A DNA stretch of 64,000 nt from Cololabis saira (Eukaryota > Chordata > Actinopteri > Beloniformes > Belonidae), in the NCBI RefSeq assembly GCF_033807715.1, contig NC_084587.1, forward strand, positions 23,088,017 to 23,152,016, given 5' to 3'. Within the stretch, counting starts at the first letter, position 1. Each line of letters opens with the position of its first letter. Under the pieces are notes generated by a model. It had not been told where the DNA came from and made no database searches. It saw nothing but the letters and a program-made list of their open reading frames with translations. A program made the position numbers and the translations under genes. Of this stretch, positions 10,442-24,500 are shown in pieces.

Positions 10442-13400
10442 CATAACTTATGATAGGGGTTGTTTTGTTGATTGGTATTTTTGATGCGCAGATTCTAAAA
10501 TATGATCACAGTTTTTTTCTTTTTTGTCTAAAAACATTGGATAAAGCCAAACATAGTATTCCTGAGATGCTGCAGAAAATCCTAGATCTTTGTAGGAACT
10601 GTGCTGGAGTGTAACTGTACACAGAAGCACCAGGACTTCTTTACAGGAGTTCCTCACATCTACTTTTAGCCAATGATCTCACAATCTGGCAACGACCTGT
10701 CGAGTGATCTCTATTGTCCGTCAGCCTCAGTGTACATCAGCTACGAGAACATTCATGTGAAAAGGAAATACCATTTCCCACGGAGACCTCACTTTAACAA
10801 AAGTCTGGACCGCAGTCCTTCAGTCACTGGGACAGATACAATACATCTGCTTTCAAAAAATAACAAGGCGGCCTTAACCTGACATGTGTAAACAGCCACT
10901 GCAACAAATGGTCAGATGTCCGTTTGTGAAACTAGCCTCTCAAATACAGCAGCTGACCCACAATAATGACTCTTCAGTGACTCTGACTGGCATTTGGCAG
11001 CGGGTGCGATGCACTTACTGTAGTTACACGCTGGCAGCCCTGACCTGAGATAGCATATATTTAAGAGATGTGATCATGAACTATTGCCATTTGATTGTCC
11101 AGTAGCATTTGACATATAATGTCAGCATCAATGTAGTTCAGAAGGATGCAAATCTGCTGCTTCACTTCTTTGGATAACACACAAACTGCTTTGTTGGATC
11201 AAGTTCTGGACGATTATGTTTCCCTGTCAGGATCATTACAAACAGATACTTCAGAAGTTAACATAGAGTGCATTTTGTTTGGTAATGTCTTCTCTCCTAT
11301 AAGTTTGCAAAGATATTTCCCTTCTCATCCACTTGCTCTGCACATAATGCCTCCAGTCATCTTTCAAGTCTAAGTGCAATACGTGAAAATTTGCTATATA
11401 AAAAGATGCTATCTGCAATATTCATGAAAGAAGTTGTCTCATATACACCTATGTTGAAAAAAACAACTTTTTTTTTCTTTTTATATTTAATAAATCCTAA
11501 AGGGAGGGCAAGTGCAACCATATTTCTTCCAATACCTTCACAAGAGAACTGTGTATATGGTCAAAACAAAGCAACTGATTTTGTAGCACATCATAATGTT
11601 ATGTCATGACATTGTGCTCATACTGTATCTTTAAAAAGAAAATACAAAAAAACAGACCAATCACCGGATAAGACACTGATAAAGCCCATCAGATTGGCAC
11701 GGCTTATTTGGTTGAACACAGGAGGTGTAGCCCATGTTGATGTCAAAGAACAAAGGTATCACCAGGGAGCAGGAAGAGATGGAGATCAGATTATAGCCGC
11801 TGGGGAGGCATGCAGGTCAACCCAGGCCAGAGGAACTGACGGCATAGAGGAAGTAGTGTGAGTTATGTCATCACCCGTGCATCAATCATGTGGTGTATGT
11901 TTTACTGTTGTAAAAGTTTTAACAGGTAGGGAAAATGCTGGACACTGCAGCGTTACCTCGACAAGTCACATATTCTGTCAGTAAGTAGAATATAAGCTGC
12001 ACCGTCAGTAACAACCTACCAGATTCATTTATCATGAAGAGATGGAAAACATCTGCCTTTCCAGCATTAACTCTTTCATTTCTAGTATAACATCTTGCAC
12101 AGTTGGGGCAAAGATGGGTGCAAAGAAAACCCCAGTTTATCACTTTAGCAAATGTAAAGCAAGGAATGCAACAAGGACTAATCACTTTTTCTGACAACAC
12201 TGAAGTGACTACCAAGTCAAAAACCAATATAAAACTTGAACTTGTCACTTTTCCTTGGGTCCACAGACATCTAAAAACATGTCCTCCGGTAAGCAGTTCA
12301 AATTTGGACGGTTCAGAAGATATCATATTAAAATACAATATCAGCCTCCCCATCTTCATCCACACCCAACTTCAACTTCAAAACACGATACACATCCTGA
12401 CTTGTTTTTTTTTTATTCAACAATTTCTTATATCTTGATAAGTCAATCTGATTTCTTATCGATTTTGATATTGATTCTGATTTTATATTTGTTAATAAAA
12501 CATCATCAATATAGCTACAGCAGAGAAACCTGCATTTGTTAAGTGCCGGGCATAAAAGCGATTGCTTTTACCATTCAACTCTAAAAACTTCTCCTGCTTA
12601 TCTCTGAAGGATAAAATGCATAACTCAGTTCTGTAAATGTACCGAGACTGCTTCAAGTATGACCCTTCGCAGCTTTCTCTGATTGAAACACCTCTTAGCG
12701 AAACATAAAGCAAAAGAGGAAAAAGAAAACAACGCCCATTTGTTCCTAACAAAACCCTAGAGGACTGGTCCTTCTCCCGCACGTCTGCTGTGTCATGGTC
12801 CAAGTTAACTTGAGGCTTTTTCTCTGCACAGCAACATTTTAAGAGGCATTTATGAAAGTAGCTTCCCCGTGCTGTTGTTGTTGCAGCTACTGACGACTGA
12901 CGGCTCCTGATACGCTGTTCAGCTTTGGCTTGCGCCGTCACTGTTAATGGACTGAAATGTCTCCAGATTCTGTGCATAGTTTATGCCCGGAATATTATGT
13001 ACTGCTATTGTGCAGATTCGCCAATAAAGTCAACATTACCTGCTCCTGAAGGACTAAATGTTTTATTGATAGTAGTTTTGTACTTAATCCTCAACAAGTC
13101 TCTTTTGAAATCACTTATTTGATGTTCCTTTCACTTAACTGCCTGTTTGCTGCCTGAAATGCAAAAATAGATGTGTATTAACAACAAAAAGGAATTTGAT
13201 GAAAAAAAACCTGTAAAATATCTTGGTTTAATACTGTCTACTAAGAAATAAAAACAAAGCATGTGAAACAATCCCTCTACTACTGATTTGCCGTTGCGTT
13301 GTTTATTGCGTGCAGTTTTTGATCAATATCTGATCTGAGGCAAGTTAGAGCTGGGGACTGAACAACCCTGCTAAATAGCTTGTCTCCATCTGTTGTTACA

Positions 13401-13935
13401 TGAGCCTCTTGCACACACACAACCTGAAGCATTTAGGCACCGGGGGGAGGCCTTTACTACTCCCATCGTAGCTGAAAAACATATGATTGGACAATGGAGC
13501 TGCCAGTCCAAACAGAGACCGTGCAAGACATGTCCTCAGACAACCTTTTCCACAGGGCCAGAAACAAAGAGGAGGTTCTCAGATTGACTCGACTGCCATG
13601 GAAACCATGACTCGGTCAGATTGTAGAACAAAATGAGGCCATGATAAAGTTCACTTATGTTTCAGTTTCGAGTGTAATGTGCTCAGTTCAACGAGAAAAC
13701 AGCTAAAAGCAGGGGGTCGAGCAGTATTGTGAGGAGTAGACATGCCAAGCCACTGATGACATATGAAGTATAAGCTGGTGCTGAACTCCTGAAATGTGCA
13801 ACACATGGAGTCGTTTATTGAGTGCAGCTGCCTTGAATCAACAAACTTGTCTTTGGTGGTGTGGATACAGGAGAGAGACACATATGAATGGATTCAAGAT
13901 AGATGTTTAAATAAATGGAAACGGATGCATGCTGC

Positions 13936-14037
<102 letters not shown>

Positions 14038-15087
14038 GGTGACCACTTAAAGCAATTGACACTACTTGATTAGCGCTCATGCTTGTGGATTTTATAAATA
14101 TTGTCGTTTCACCATCACACACACATTTACAAACCAATTATACACTGCGGATGCTTAAGAGATCAGCAGGAGTGTAGAGTCGATGTGCAGACCGGAGGAG
14201 TCAGTGACTCACCCACCAGTTCCTGGATTAGCGAACTACCTGCTCAATATCCTGATACACAACAGCCCCAAGTACTGAGAAACTCATGGATTTCATTTAA
14301 TTTGTTGCATGTTTGCAAGAGACAGCTGAGTCAGCGATAGGAATACAATTTCCAAACCTGCGAGCTTCACAGAAACACGGAATTACAATCGTTAAATGTA
14401 ACAGTAAATATGAGTTGTTTGGCTTTATTCAAGAGGTTTAAAAAAATTGATGGCATTTACTGTTCCATTTTCAAGGCCTCAAACGTGTTTGGACAAGTGA
14501 CTGAGAAGAAGTTAGCTGGCCATATGGTCCCTTTCCTCATTACTTCGTGATAAGTGAAGCAGGTAGAAGGTCTGGAGTTCACGTCTGATGTTGCGTTGGC
14601 ATTTAGCAGCTGCTTGACAAGAGCCGCTAATATGAAGTCCAAGGAGGTTTCAATGCGAGTGACACATACTGCAAAAGCAACTCAAGACTTTCTGAAGGCA
14701 AAGAAATGAAATATTCTTGAATGGCCAAATCATATATCTGATCTCAACCCAAGAAAGTGTGCTTTTAAGTTCCTGAAGGCAGAGGGGCCTGCGGATAAGC
14801 AGCACCTGAAAGCATCTCCGAGGAGGAGACTCCCAGGAGAGGCCCTGGGCTCCAGACTGCAGACAGTCATTGACTGCAAAGGATTTTCATCCAAATATTT
14901 AAAACTATGGTTATATTTACATTTTTTTTGTCTTTAATTCCTCCTTAAATGCTATGTTTTTGACAACCTCTTAAAAAAAAAGAAAAAAAGGAAAAGAAAA
15001 TCAACACTACCTGCCACCACTGCCTTTGAGGATAAATAAAGCAGATTTGAATTTGATTGAACTGAACTGTGTCATTGTCCAAACAAA

Positions 15088-15117
15088 CGTGTATAGACAC
15101 TTAACTGTCTATACACG
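15088..15117. repeat. Perfect hairpin, 12-bp stem, 6-nt loop
   Basis: cgtgtatagaca (15088-15099), loop cttaac, then tgtctatacacg (15106-15117). The stem is too short for a miRNA precursor and no T-run follows. Function unknown. Confidence 0.75.
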
Positions 15118-15405
15118 CAGTACGTGCATCATTAGTGTGTCAGTGTGAGACCCCCCTTTGCTTTCTTCTAGGTACACTTGTACGTAGTTTTTGAAGGAAC
15201 TCAGCAGGGAAGATTTTCAAACATCCTACTGTAGATAACTAACCACAACTCTTCAGTGGCCAGGTAGGTTGCCTGGAATCCCTCTGTTCAGAGAACCTCT
15301 GACTTTGTCCTCTGCTGAACCCAGATGAAACGATGCTGGTTGGTAAGCAAACACCTTATGTTGAAAACCTTTTAATCTTTGCATCTGCTTAACCGTTTTT
15401 GAATA

Positions 15406-15431
15406 CCATCCATCCATCCATCCATCCATCC
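15406..15431. repeat. (CATC)n microsatellite
   Basis: Six to seven CATC units. Such runs often mark the tail of fish SINEs read on the opposite strand (GGAT repeats), but no SINE body was seen next to it. Confidence 0.9.
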
Positions 15432-17469
15432 AACTCCTGAAGGTTGGACCCTCAGCTGGCAGGGCCTTCTGGTCGTGGAATAAAATTAAAGGGAGTGAAT
15501 ATATCCGTCCCTTTGAGTAAGACTGTAAGAGAAAAGACTTGGACAGTAAAAGGCCCCGCTGGCAAAATAAATATTCCAAACAGACGGTCTAAATTTACAT
15601 AAAAAATGTGAACTTCAAAGAACTGTGCCCAGGTCCAGTTATGTGAAAAAGAAAGAGCCATCTAGGACTGACTTGTCTGATTCGGATAAAGGAGAACAAA
15701 ATCCTCCACAATCAGAGAATTTCATCTGATTTGTTGATGACTGCAGAATGCTAAACAGCTCTGTAGTAAAGGGCCATGAGCCTGTTAATGGTCTAATGAG
15801 CTACAGCCGACTGAAAAGTTGCGTCCCCTGAGGCGGGCTCTGCCAAAAGAAATTAAGCTTGGGCTGGATTATTCCCCTTGTACAGATGCCCACTCTCTGC
15901 AGTCTTCTATTATACCTCGCATGCCAAGTCGAACTTTTGTAACACTTTGAGAGAAAAGCGGAGGAGAAGGAGGGGCAAATACTGGGGAGGGGAGGAGTAG
16001 AACGTCTCCTCACGTCCTAGCTTACACCTCTCTGACGCTCACTGCTGACACATCACTTTCCATCCCTCTCCTTGTTACTTACTCCCTCCCACGGCTCCTC
16101 CTCTCTTTATCTCTCTGTCTGTCTGACTTTTTCTTTGTCCTTCCTCCCCTCCTCCCTTGCTGTATCTGTTTTCACTGTCCTCTGCCTCCCTTCACTTTGC
16201 AAAATCCTTCTTGCACTATTTCCATCCTTTGCCTCACTTCTCTTTCCTCTCTCTTTCCATCTCAGCAGCAGCTGTGGAGGGGTCAAGTAAGGCAACGCTC
16301 ACATGCAGCACTGTTGACATCGCAGCACTGCATGGGTTGCTTTTATAGTTTGCACAGTCGCAGTTGTTTGGCAGGAGGGGATCGAGGTGTACACTGAGTG
16401 AAAATCATGTCAAAATTGAAAATGAAGTGGAAATTATAAAAGGGCACAGCATTACACAAAAAGTGCAATCAGTGAGTCATTTCCCGCAGAATATTAGGAG
16501 AGACAAATGTGGTTTTAGTGCTATAATTACACAGACGTGAGCGCTGATCGGCGCCTGACCAGGCGAGCACTCTCGCTCAAAGTCAAATCGTGCACATCTT
16601 CCTCTAGATCTCTGCCAGGCAGGTTTGAAGCAAGAGCAACGGCATGACTGATTCGATAACCCCAGACACGTAGTCTGGTTTCATGTCTCTGCAACGACAA
16701 TGTGTAAATATCATGAAATACAGGAGCACTTTGATTAAAATTGAGTGCAATTCCTCCAACGGTCAGGATAAAACCTCCAGGGCTCAATGGCTGGCTAGCG
16801 ATAGCTGTTTTTTTTCCTTCCTTGCCTGCGATGGGTCTTTAAGAGTGTGTTTTGCATTCAAACACTGATCTAAATGAGTTAGGCCAAGGCCTCAGGCAAC
16901 GGGCACAACATGAAAAGCACATTATGACGGTGGCTGACTTTCCCCAAGCTAAATATAACATAAAGCGCTGCTGCTGGAGACTTACCTTCTCCTTTTCCTC
17001 CTCCCCTCGTTCTGAATTTTGTTCCAGATCTCACACTTCATAAAAGCACTGCTCGATTTTAGTGATTTTAATTATCTTTTGGAAATAAATAAATATGCAG
17101 GTTATCGACTGAGATTTAACGGTAGTTAGCTGCATGTATGGCAACATCAATAATTGTTTAGAACCTTTAGAATAAAAATGAGCTACAAGCTGAGAAAAAT
17201 AAACTGATTTGGTGCTTGCAACGACATGCTTAGCTGAGTGAGCTTCTCAAATTCAACTGAAGGCCACTGGAAGTCAAATTTGGCAAGATGGGGTGAAACT
17301 GTGAAATAAATTAGAAAAAGAGAATATCTCTGATAATAAAATCGTACAAAAAATGAAATTTTAGGATTAAAACCGGGGTTGGGTGCAAAATATATATAAA
17401 AAACAAACATAAAAAATGAATAAAACATACTTTTTCATATTTTTGTATTTGGACAAAATGTTTCAAAGG

Positions 17470-17690
17470 GAACACAAGGGCGTTGTGGTTTGGTGGTTCA
17501 CATTGTTGCTGCAAAGTTTGAAAGTTAATGGTTTAAATCTGGGCTAGGGCTTTTCTGTGTGGAGTCTGCATGTTCTGGTGTTGCATGTGCAGATTGTTGA
17601 TCCTAAGTTGGCCCTGCGAGCGGCTCCGCAGCCCCCTGACAGCTGGAAGAGGCTCCAGACTCAGTTGGAGATAAGCTTTAAACTAGCATA
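17470..17690 (+). mobile_element. Degenerate tRNA-derived SINE
   Basis: A degenerate tRNA-like head reads ggtttggtggttcaca (A-box area) then aatggtttaaatctggg, a decayed form of the B-box ggttcgaatccggg. The fish SINE phrase ttttctgtgtggagtctgca follows (near 17551), then a tail resembling agctggaagaggctccag. The order matches tRNA-headed fish SINEs of the V-SINE/HpaI-like type. No clear target duplication. Confidence 0.65.
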
Positions 17691-18456
17691 CAACCAAAGC
17701 CAGTCTGTTATGTCATGTCGTTGACATCTCAGAGAGCATTTTAGCATTTTTAAACTACAAACTACAAAGCACATTAAGTATTTCGATACAAGATATTATG
17801 TAGGCTATATTTCTATCCTTAAATACAAGTATCATAAATGCTTCTTATTTTTGATAAAAAAAATGATGTTACATGGGGGAAAAAATCACAAATATCCAAA
17901 GGATATTCATTTTGTCTGTTACCATATGTTTGTGAGGAGAAGGAGCATTCAACAGCATGAGTCACATTGTCTCCTGCTGTGTCTGAAACCCCTTTGGTTT
18001 GTTGATGAAACACACTTTTCCTGCAAATTGTCCTTGATAACATGATGTAAAGTTCTTGTAAAGTCTCCGCTTTAATCTCAGAGAAAGTCCAAATGTGCAA
18101 AGCAGATTTAGGATGTCATATAGATATGTCAACTGGAGTTTCAACATAGGATGTATTTTTATTTTTATTTTTTATTTTCAGCAACAATAAAATCATGTTA
18201 GCCAAAACAATCAAACACATTGTCACAAAAGAAAACAAGTAGGCAAATAAACAAACACCAAGATAGCAGCTTCACACCCAGCTTCTGCTCTTTAATCCAA
18301 TACTTTTACACAATTTGTTGAGTTTATTCAAAATGCTTTTTTTCTTTTTTTTTTTTTATTCCAAAACCTACTGTGTTAAACTCTCTGGGTTAGCCAAAAA
18401 GGTCCTAGCGGACCAAACAGTCTTCTTTAGTGCATGAACATGTGATAACGCTTTAC

Positions 18457-18584
18457 CTTCAACGGCTCTCTTGAAGAAGACTTTGCAGCTTCCACACGTC
18501 ACAACCCCGTAGTGACACCCTGATGCCTCGTCTCCACAAACCAGACATACCTTGGCCGTAGAGGAAGGTTGTCTCAGCGGCGAG
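18457..18584 (-). CDS. nr3c2: Mineralocorticoid receptor exon 3 (first zinc finger of DBD)
   Basis: This internal exon encodes the first zinc finger of the DNA-binding domain. It shows the C-x2-C-x13-C-x2-C spacing and the P-box CGSCKVFF shared by GR, MR, PR and AR, which selects AGAACA-type response elements. It reads from [20 protein letters not shown] to [19 protein letters not shown] fits MR better than GR, where S replaces G and L replaces the second V. The acceptor is a pyrimidine-rich tract ending ctttcag and the donor is G|gtaaag. The exon is 128 nt, entering with the last base of a codon and leaving after the first (phase 1), so it joins exon 4 as G|GT CAG. The human exon is 140 nt as I recall, so four codons are missing from the poorly conserved stretch before the finger. 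No upstream coding exon exists in the window. The protein is a ligand-activated nuclear transcription factor binding aldosterone, cortisol or deoxycorticosterone. Confidence 0.96.
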
Positions 18585-21500
18585 CTGAAAGGACACACAC
18601 AAACAATTTCAGATTGGACATAAATTAAGCAGGAATTTTCAAAAAGTCAACAACAAATCCAAGCCCGACTGCCACTTCCCTGACTGATGTACATTGTGAA
18701 ACTCATTTTTACAATCCACTGACAGTAGCAGCACGATGTGGCGAGTCATAAAGATGTCTGCAGAGCAGGGGAGGAGGGCTTTGCAATCCTCTGATTTACA
18801 GCTCCACTCGGCTTACAGAGATGACACTGACAGAGTTATAGAGGAGATTATTTAAATTCAATAAGCAGTGAGACAGAGAGCAGGATGTCAAATTGAAGCA
18901 GAATGCAAACCACTTGCCCCCTTCTCTAGCATGAAATGTGTGGGGTTCTGGAAAAAGTGTTGAGTGTGGGGGGGGGGGGACGGGACTAAAATAACAAAAA
19001 CCATGACAGAGGAAAAGTCTGTAAAGTTAAAAAGGCATGAATGGGGCCTGACAAGTGCTTTACTGTGAGTTACATGCCACGTTGTTTCAATCAACAACGA
19101 GCAACAGTCGAAGCAACAGAACCGATGACAGTCTGCTCCATTTTCGCCTGATCCAAAGCTTTGTTTACTTTGGCAACATTGACCTCTTTCGCCACTGAAT
19201 GATTCCAACAATTACATGGCCATTGAAGATCAGGATGAACAGCGTGTCCTTACCAATGCAGCGCTAAATGGGAGAATTAGTTCCTGCAAATGAGACCTGT
19301 GGATCATGGTGATGAGTGTCTGACTTAAGGTAATCTATTATAAAATAAGGCAGTAAGAGGAAGATAGCCAAAGCGCTTTGCTACTGAGCTTAAGGAAATG
19401 CAAAAAAACTTGAAACGGCCATTTTCACCAACAAAGAGTAAGTCACCTTTTGGTTCACAACCTACATATATGTTTTTGTTTTGCAGTTAGATCCCAAGAA
19501 GTTGGGCAATGTAGAAACCTACAAAAGTGGAGCACCTCCAGCACAAGCTAAGCAACGCCATCAGTGGACATCTTTTAATTAGAAGGAGAAGGAAATGGTT
19601 GGCTGCGTATACTGCTCCAATAATCTCGCATCAAGGGTGCCATGTCCACTAATCCACATAAAATCATTGATGATTTCACGAGCCGAACGGTCCCTCTGAT
19701 GATGCTTTCAGACACAAAACTAACAGTCTCATTGGAACTAAACAGGACCCTTCAGTACCACAGAAGGCTGGCTGCTCCCATCAACCATCTCTTCTGATTA
19801 TTGTCCACACGGCTCACAGAGCCGACCAAGTCCTGACTGATGTGGAACTTCTCATATCAAAGATTGTCCAATTTTTTTGCTCAATGCTCTCCGTTGTTTG
19901 CATCAGAATCTTCCAACGGGTCGGCGACGCATTCCCACAGTAGCTGCATGTGATTCTCTCACCCACCGCTACATCAGTGATGAGCGGTTTTCTATTTATT
20001 CATTATTTATTTGCTTCTTTAGATGCCTCTTTTGTGGAGTGTTTCAACAATTATATGAAATGTGATAACAATAGTTATTATTTTCTATTATTTGTAATGG
20101 TTTAAACTGTTCAGGAATCACTGTCTTCCAAGTAAAGATTACTGCAGAAATTTCCGTTGAGTTCATCGTCAGTCTCGTGAAAAAATGTAATATAGTAAAC
20201 AAAAAGTTTATTATATCATTGTGTCTTTAAGACCATGCAGTGTGAACAAAAATACAATCGTAAAATCTAAGATGCACAAATGTGGTTAAAAGTAAAACCA
20301 AAATAAAGAAAGTTGATACTTGATAAATATTGGCAGCCAGATGTAAGAGGGAATTTCCAGGGCGAAATGACTTGCTTTTATTGGTTGGAAGATCAAGCGT
20401 GCTCGGGGGATGAGGTCACATGCGAGTAAAAGATTATATTTAGAGGACGATACTTATTTATGCAACTTATGAGCGGCAAATAAAATCTCTCAAAATAATC
20501 ATCACAAGTAATATAATAAAACATTTTTCTCATGGGCTGAAAGTTTAGTGCAATTCATCCATACATGTGTAGATACAGTATAATCGTTGATAAAGGATGC
20601 CCCGTCATGCACGCTCACACAACACAAACAAAGAGCACAACATGTAGCTGGGAACAAAGAGAGAACACCTTGTATCAAAACATTAAAAGTGGCCTCAGCT
20701 TCCCCTTCTTTTCTGTGCTAATTACCTCCCTTCCATCTCAATCAATAACACGCAAGGTGATTGTCTGCTTAACATTCTCCGTACATCCTTCATCAAACCA
20801 GCTGCCAAGCTCTCTCTCCTCCTTCTGTCTCCATCTCTCTCCCCTGCACACAGATTTCCTCCAGGGGACTATCTGGAAAGGGGTACAGCAACAGCACACT
20901 CAGATACAATCAGGACCGCTGATCTAATTCCCACTTGTCCATCTACACACACATTCAATTTGTTAGACGCTCAGAGGAGTCTCAGGTGAGGTGTTTTTTC
21001 TGACTCGATCTTCCTGGCACACGGCCTTGCGGTTTCATCCCGAAGCGAGAGTGTGGATGTGTGCAGATCCAGTCCATGTCAAACTGTGTTTTTCCGCATG
21101 TTAATGCTCTGGATGCTCCCCATACGTTTGGCCTTTTCACAACATCACAAAGGAGTGTTAAGATGCAGAAAACGTGAGCCAAGAGAAACAGCCCCGGAAA
21201 GTTTTACAGCCAAGAACAACACGAGCTGGGAATGAGAGGTCCCTTTAAAGTACACCTCTAAAAACGAACCGCTGGTCAGCCCTTTAATAGTGGCGCACAC
21301 TGAAACCTCGCTGCTATGTGTGAGCATGCCTGCCTGCTGGTCAACCAGCAAGGTGACTTCCCCTCCCTCAGAGAAGTATATAGGTCATTCGCTCTGTTTA
21401 TGAAACCGGAGCAGACAGGCCGCGCTGCAGTGACTGTGCACCAGCAACAGCTGCCCAAACCTCAGCACGAGCAGCCAGCCATTCCCAAATCAGGCTTTCT

Positions 21501-24500
21501 CAGCAAGATGAATAAGCTTGTGGGAGTTTTAGTGGATACAGAAATGAGATTAAACACAGGACTGGGACGTTGCACTTTGACCAGCAGGCTTGCGCAAATT
21601 AATTGCTTGTCATTTCATATTCTGATGTTAAGATTTATGTACGTTCCAGTGAAAATTTAAGACATAATGGAGAACTGGAAGTGACATTTGGTTAAAGGCA
21701 GCTGTTCAGACTGATAGATCCTGCAGCCTGGTTTCACTTGTACTAATTCTGAAAACACAAAAAACCCAGAAAGCTGATGCAAATTAAGCGGGCATAACGC
21801 TGACTCATTACAGATGTTATTTTGGGAGGGGATTTTACTTTACATACTTCTAAAATATCTGTAAAATTGTGTCAAACATGATTATGCAGCCCCGCCCCCC
21901 CCCAAAAAAAAGAAGAAAAAAAAGTCCTGCACTCGTGTTTAAGCCACTTCTGTGAAGTGGGTCAGTAACTTCTTTTTTCTTGACCCCTGTCTACTCTATT
22001 TCTGCGTACAGTCTCCAACTCACTCAATGGGACTGACTGCACAGATCAAAGGTCTCATTCTTTGCTCCAGTTGCTTTTTTTTTTTCTCTTCCGACAGAAA
22101 CCCCGGGGCAGCAGTTTTATTGTTTTCAGTATCCTTTCATCTTTAAAGATAACACAGTGAGCTAAAAACTGATTTAGTTACTGTTAATTTCCCACGAGGG
22201 CATGGATGAGTGTCAGTACACAGGGACTGTTTATCCACCAAAATATACCTATATACAGAGGATGGTATTGCCTACTAATTCTTGTTGCTCCTTTCATCAC
22301 TCGTTCGCTTCAGGAAGATGATCCTGAACAGCAACAACAAAAAAAGTCTTAGTTTAAAGGCAAGCAAATGTGTGAAGGACCAAAACATCAGACAGATGTT
22401 TGGGCTCAAACTACTCTCATGCTTTTCTACGAGTAATTCAGATGTCACACTGGGAGCATTCCTCGAATGGTTTTAATATCTCCGCTCTCTCACTCAGCTG
22501 CGGGAGGAAATCTCAATCACCAAGAGCCAATACCAAAGAGTTTTCTGTCCTTTTGCTTTTTTTCTCTAACTTGATATTGGTTTTATAAACTGCACTAAAC
22601 ATAAACCAGTCTGTGTGGATGACAAGAAAAATGGCTCCAGTCATCTGAGCGAGGCATAACAAGAACAATTAGTGTCTGTGGGAACTGAGGAGTCGAAGAA
22701 AACTGACAAAGTGGAAGATACAAAGGAAGTCCAGTTATTAATGCTTTATCAAGATAACCTCATTATGGGTGAATAATTAGGCATGGCATGACTGCATTAG
22801 GGATGACAACTAGTTGTCATAGTTGAAAATGAACCCTGCAACCCATATAAGTACATTAGCATGGCAGTGACAGTAAACAAGCTGCCGGACCACATAGAGA
22901 AGTCTGTTGTGCAGCAAAACAATGTCCTCATCATGCATGTAACACTGCCTGACACACACGTGCAAACACACGCTCAGTACTTTGTTTGCACTGCTGCGGA
23001 GCCAGCCGCCCACTGTAAAGATAAATCTGCGTGTGTGCGTTGCAGCAGACACACTGACTTACTCACTGTAGAGGCTGTTATCACGGGGATAGTTCAGATT
23101 AAGTGCCACGGCCTCCCTGAACCTGCCCTTCGTGAAAGAGATGCATACTTGACTCTGACAACAAAAAAAACCCATACACGCCGCATCCACGGTACAGTAC
23201 CCCTCTACAGTCTGGCCTGCAGTTTTTATGTAATGCATGCTCTGGCACGCTGAAAAACCTTATGCCAGATTGTTTCAAAGACTATTTACGTAACACGCAA
23301 ACTCGGCGCGTTGGAAAGGTAAAGGTATATTAGTTGGAAAGAGGACAGAATAGCTTACATAACCATGAGCAGACAGTATAAACATTAGGCTGACACCCAC
23401 TCACCGCCTCTTAAAGGGAGAGAGGTCTTATGGGTAGCGCTGAGAGCCACTAGGGATTTATTTTTCCTAGTGAAGGTGACCCTGGCAATGGTCAGAGTAC
23501 CTGAGCATACAGAAATATGAGATTTCCTCTTTGCCCGGCTTGTGTTTCGTACATGTTAGGGGTACATTCTTATCTACGCTGGACGACTGTTGCTGTAAAA
23601 ATATTTTCTATCAAGCGTTGCACATGATGTGATTCACGCACTTCAAAATGTAGCTTGCCTTTTCTTTGTTAAGATTCAAACTACATGGCAACTGCATCTA
23701 CTCTACCATTCAACTGAATATATTTCACACAGATACAGGAAATCTGCTCTCCGGGCTGCAACCACGCTCCTAACCTCCGACAGCGGTGTTGTCATTGTCC
23801 CTCCAACGCTTCCACCTACAAACTTTAAATGACCTTCCTCATAATAGAAAATCCTGATTACCCTTCCCCTACATACCCACTGCTTGGACTGTAAACAAAG
23901 AAATGAGACAAGTCTCAGAAATGCGCACATGCTCAGCCCTCTAGTGAGGGCGGATGTGGACTATCACTCTGATCTATACAGTCTTCAGCTTGTGCCCAAC
24001 ATGTCTGAAGCTGTAAGCATCTCCAAATTCCATAAACAGCTATAAACATCAAAGTTTAAACCGATCTTTATTCAGTACAGCTGCAGCTGAATAACTCAGT
24101 TGCCTTATAGATATTGCGCCTACGTTTAGGGCAACGGGAGGGCAGCTCATCTGGTTTTAACTAGCCGGGGCCGTTGGCCGTTTTAACTTCACTTAAATTA
24201 CTTACCATCACTCAAGAATTAAACTAATCACCTGAAATATTTGGGCAGACATGAGTCTCTCTAAGACGTGACAGGGTGTTATTATGGGGTGGGTAGGATT
24301 AGAATGAATGGAAACGCCCATCATTCATGCCTATCAAGGGCACCGATCACAGCTATACACTGTACACCACGGCACAGGATGCATGCCAACATCTCCTCCA
24401 GTTTCTGTGCAGCACAGCTGAGTTCAACTTGTATCACACATTGTGTCAATGAAAACCACTATGTGCACAATAAACATGAATGAAGCCAAATTCAACTTTT

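Noticed and set aside
12492..12977. 161-codon open frame on the minus strand
   Set aside because: No recognisable domain and no splice or start context beyond chance. It lies between exons 3 and 4 of nr3c2 on the same strand and would interrupt the DBD if included.
12546..12990. Inverted 11-bp ccgggcataaa / tttatgcccgg pair as a MITE
   Set aside because: An 11-bp match within 450 bp is expected several times by chance in 64 kb, and no target duplication or longer inverted end is present.
22861..23253. 130-codon open frame on the plus strand
   Set aside because: Composition and content look random, with no known domain or conserved motif.
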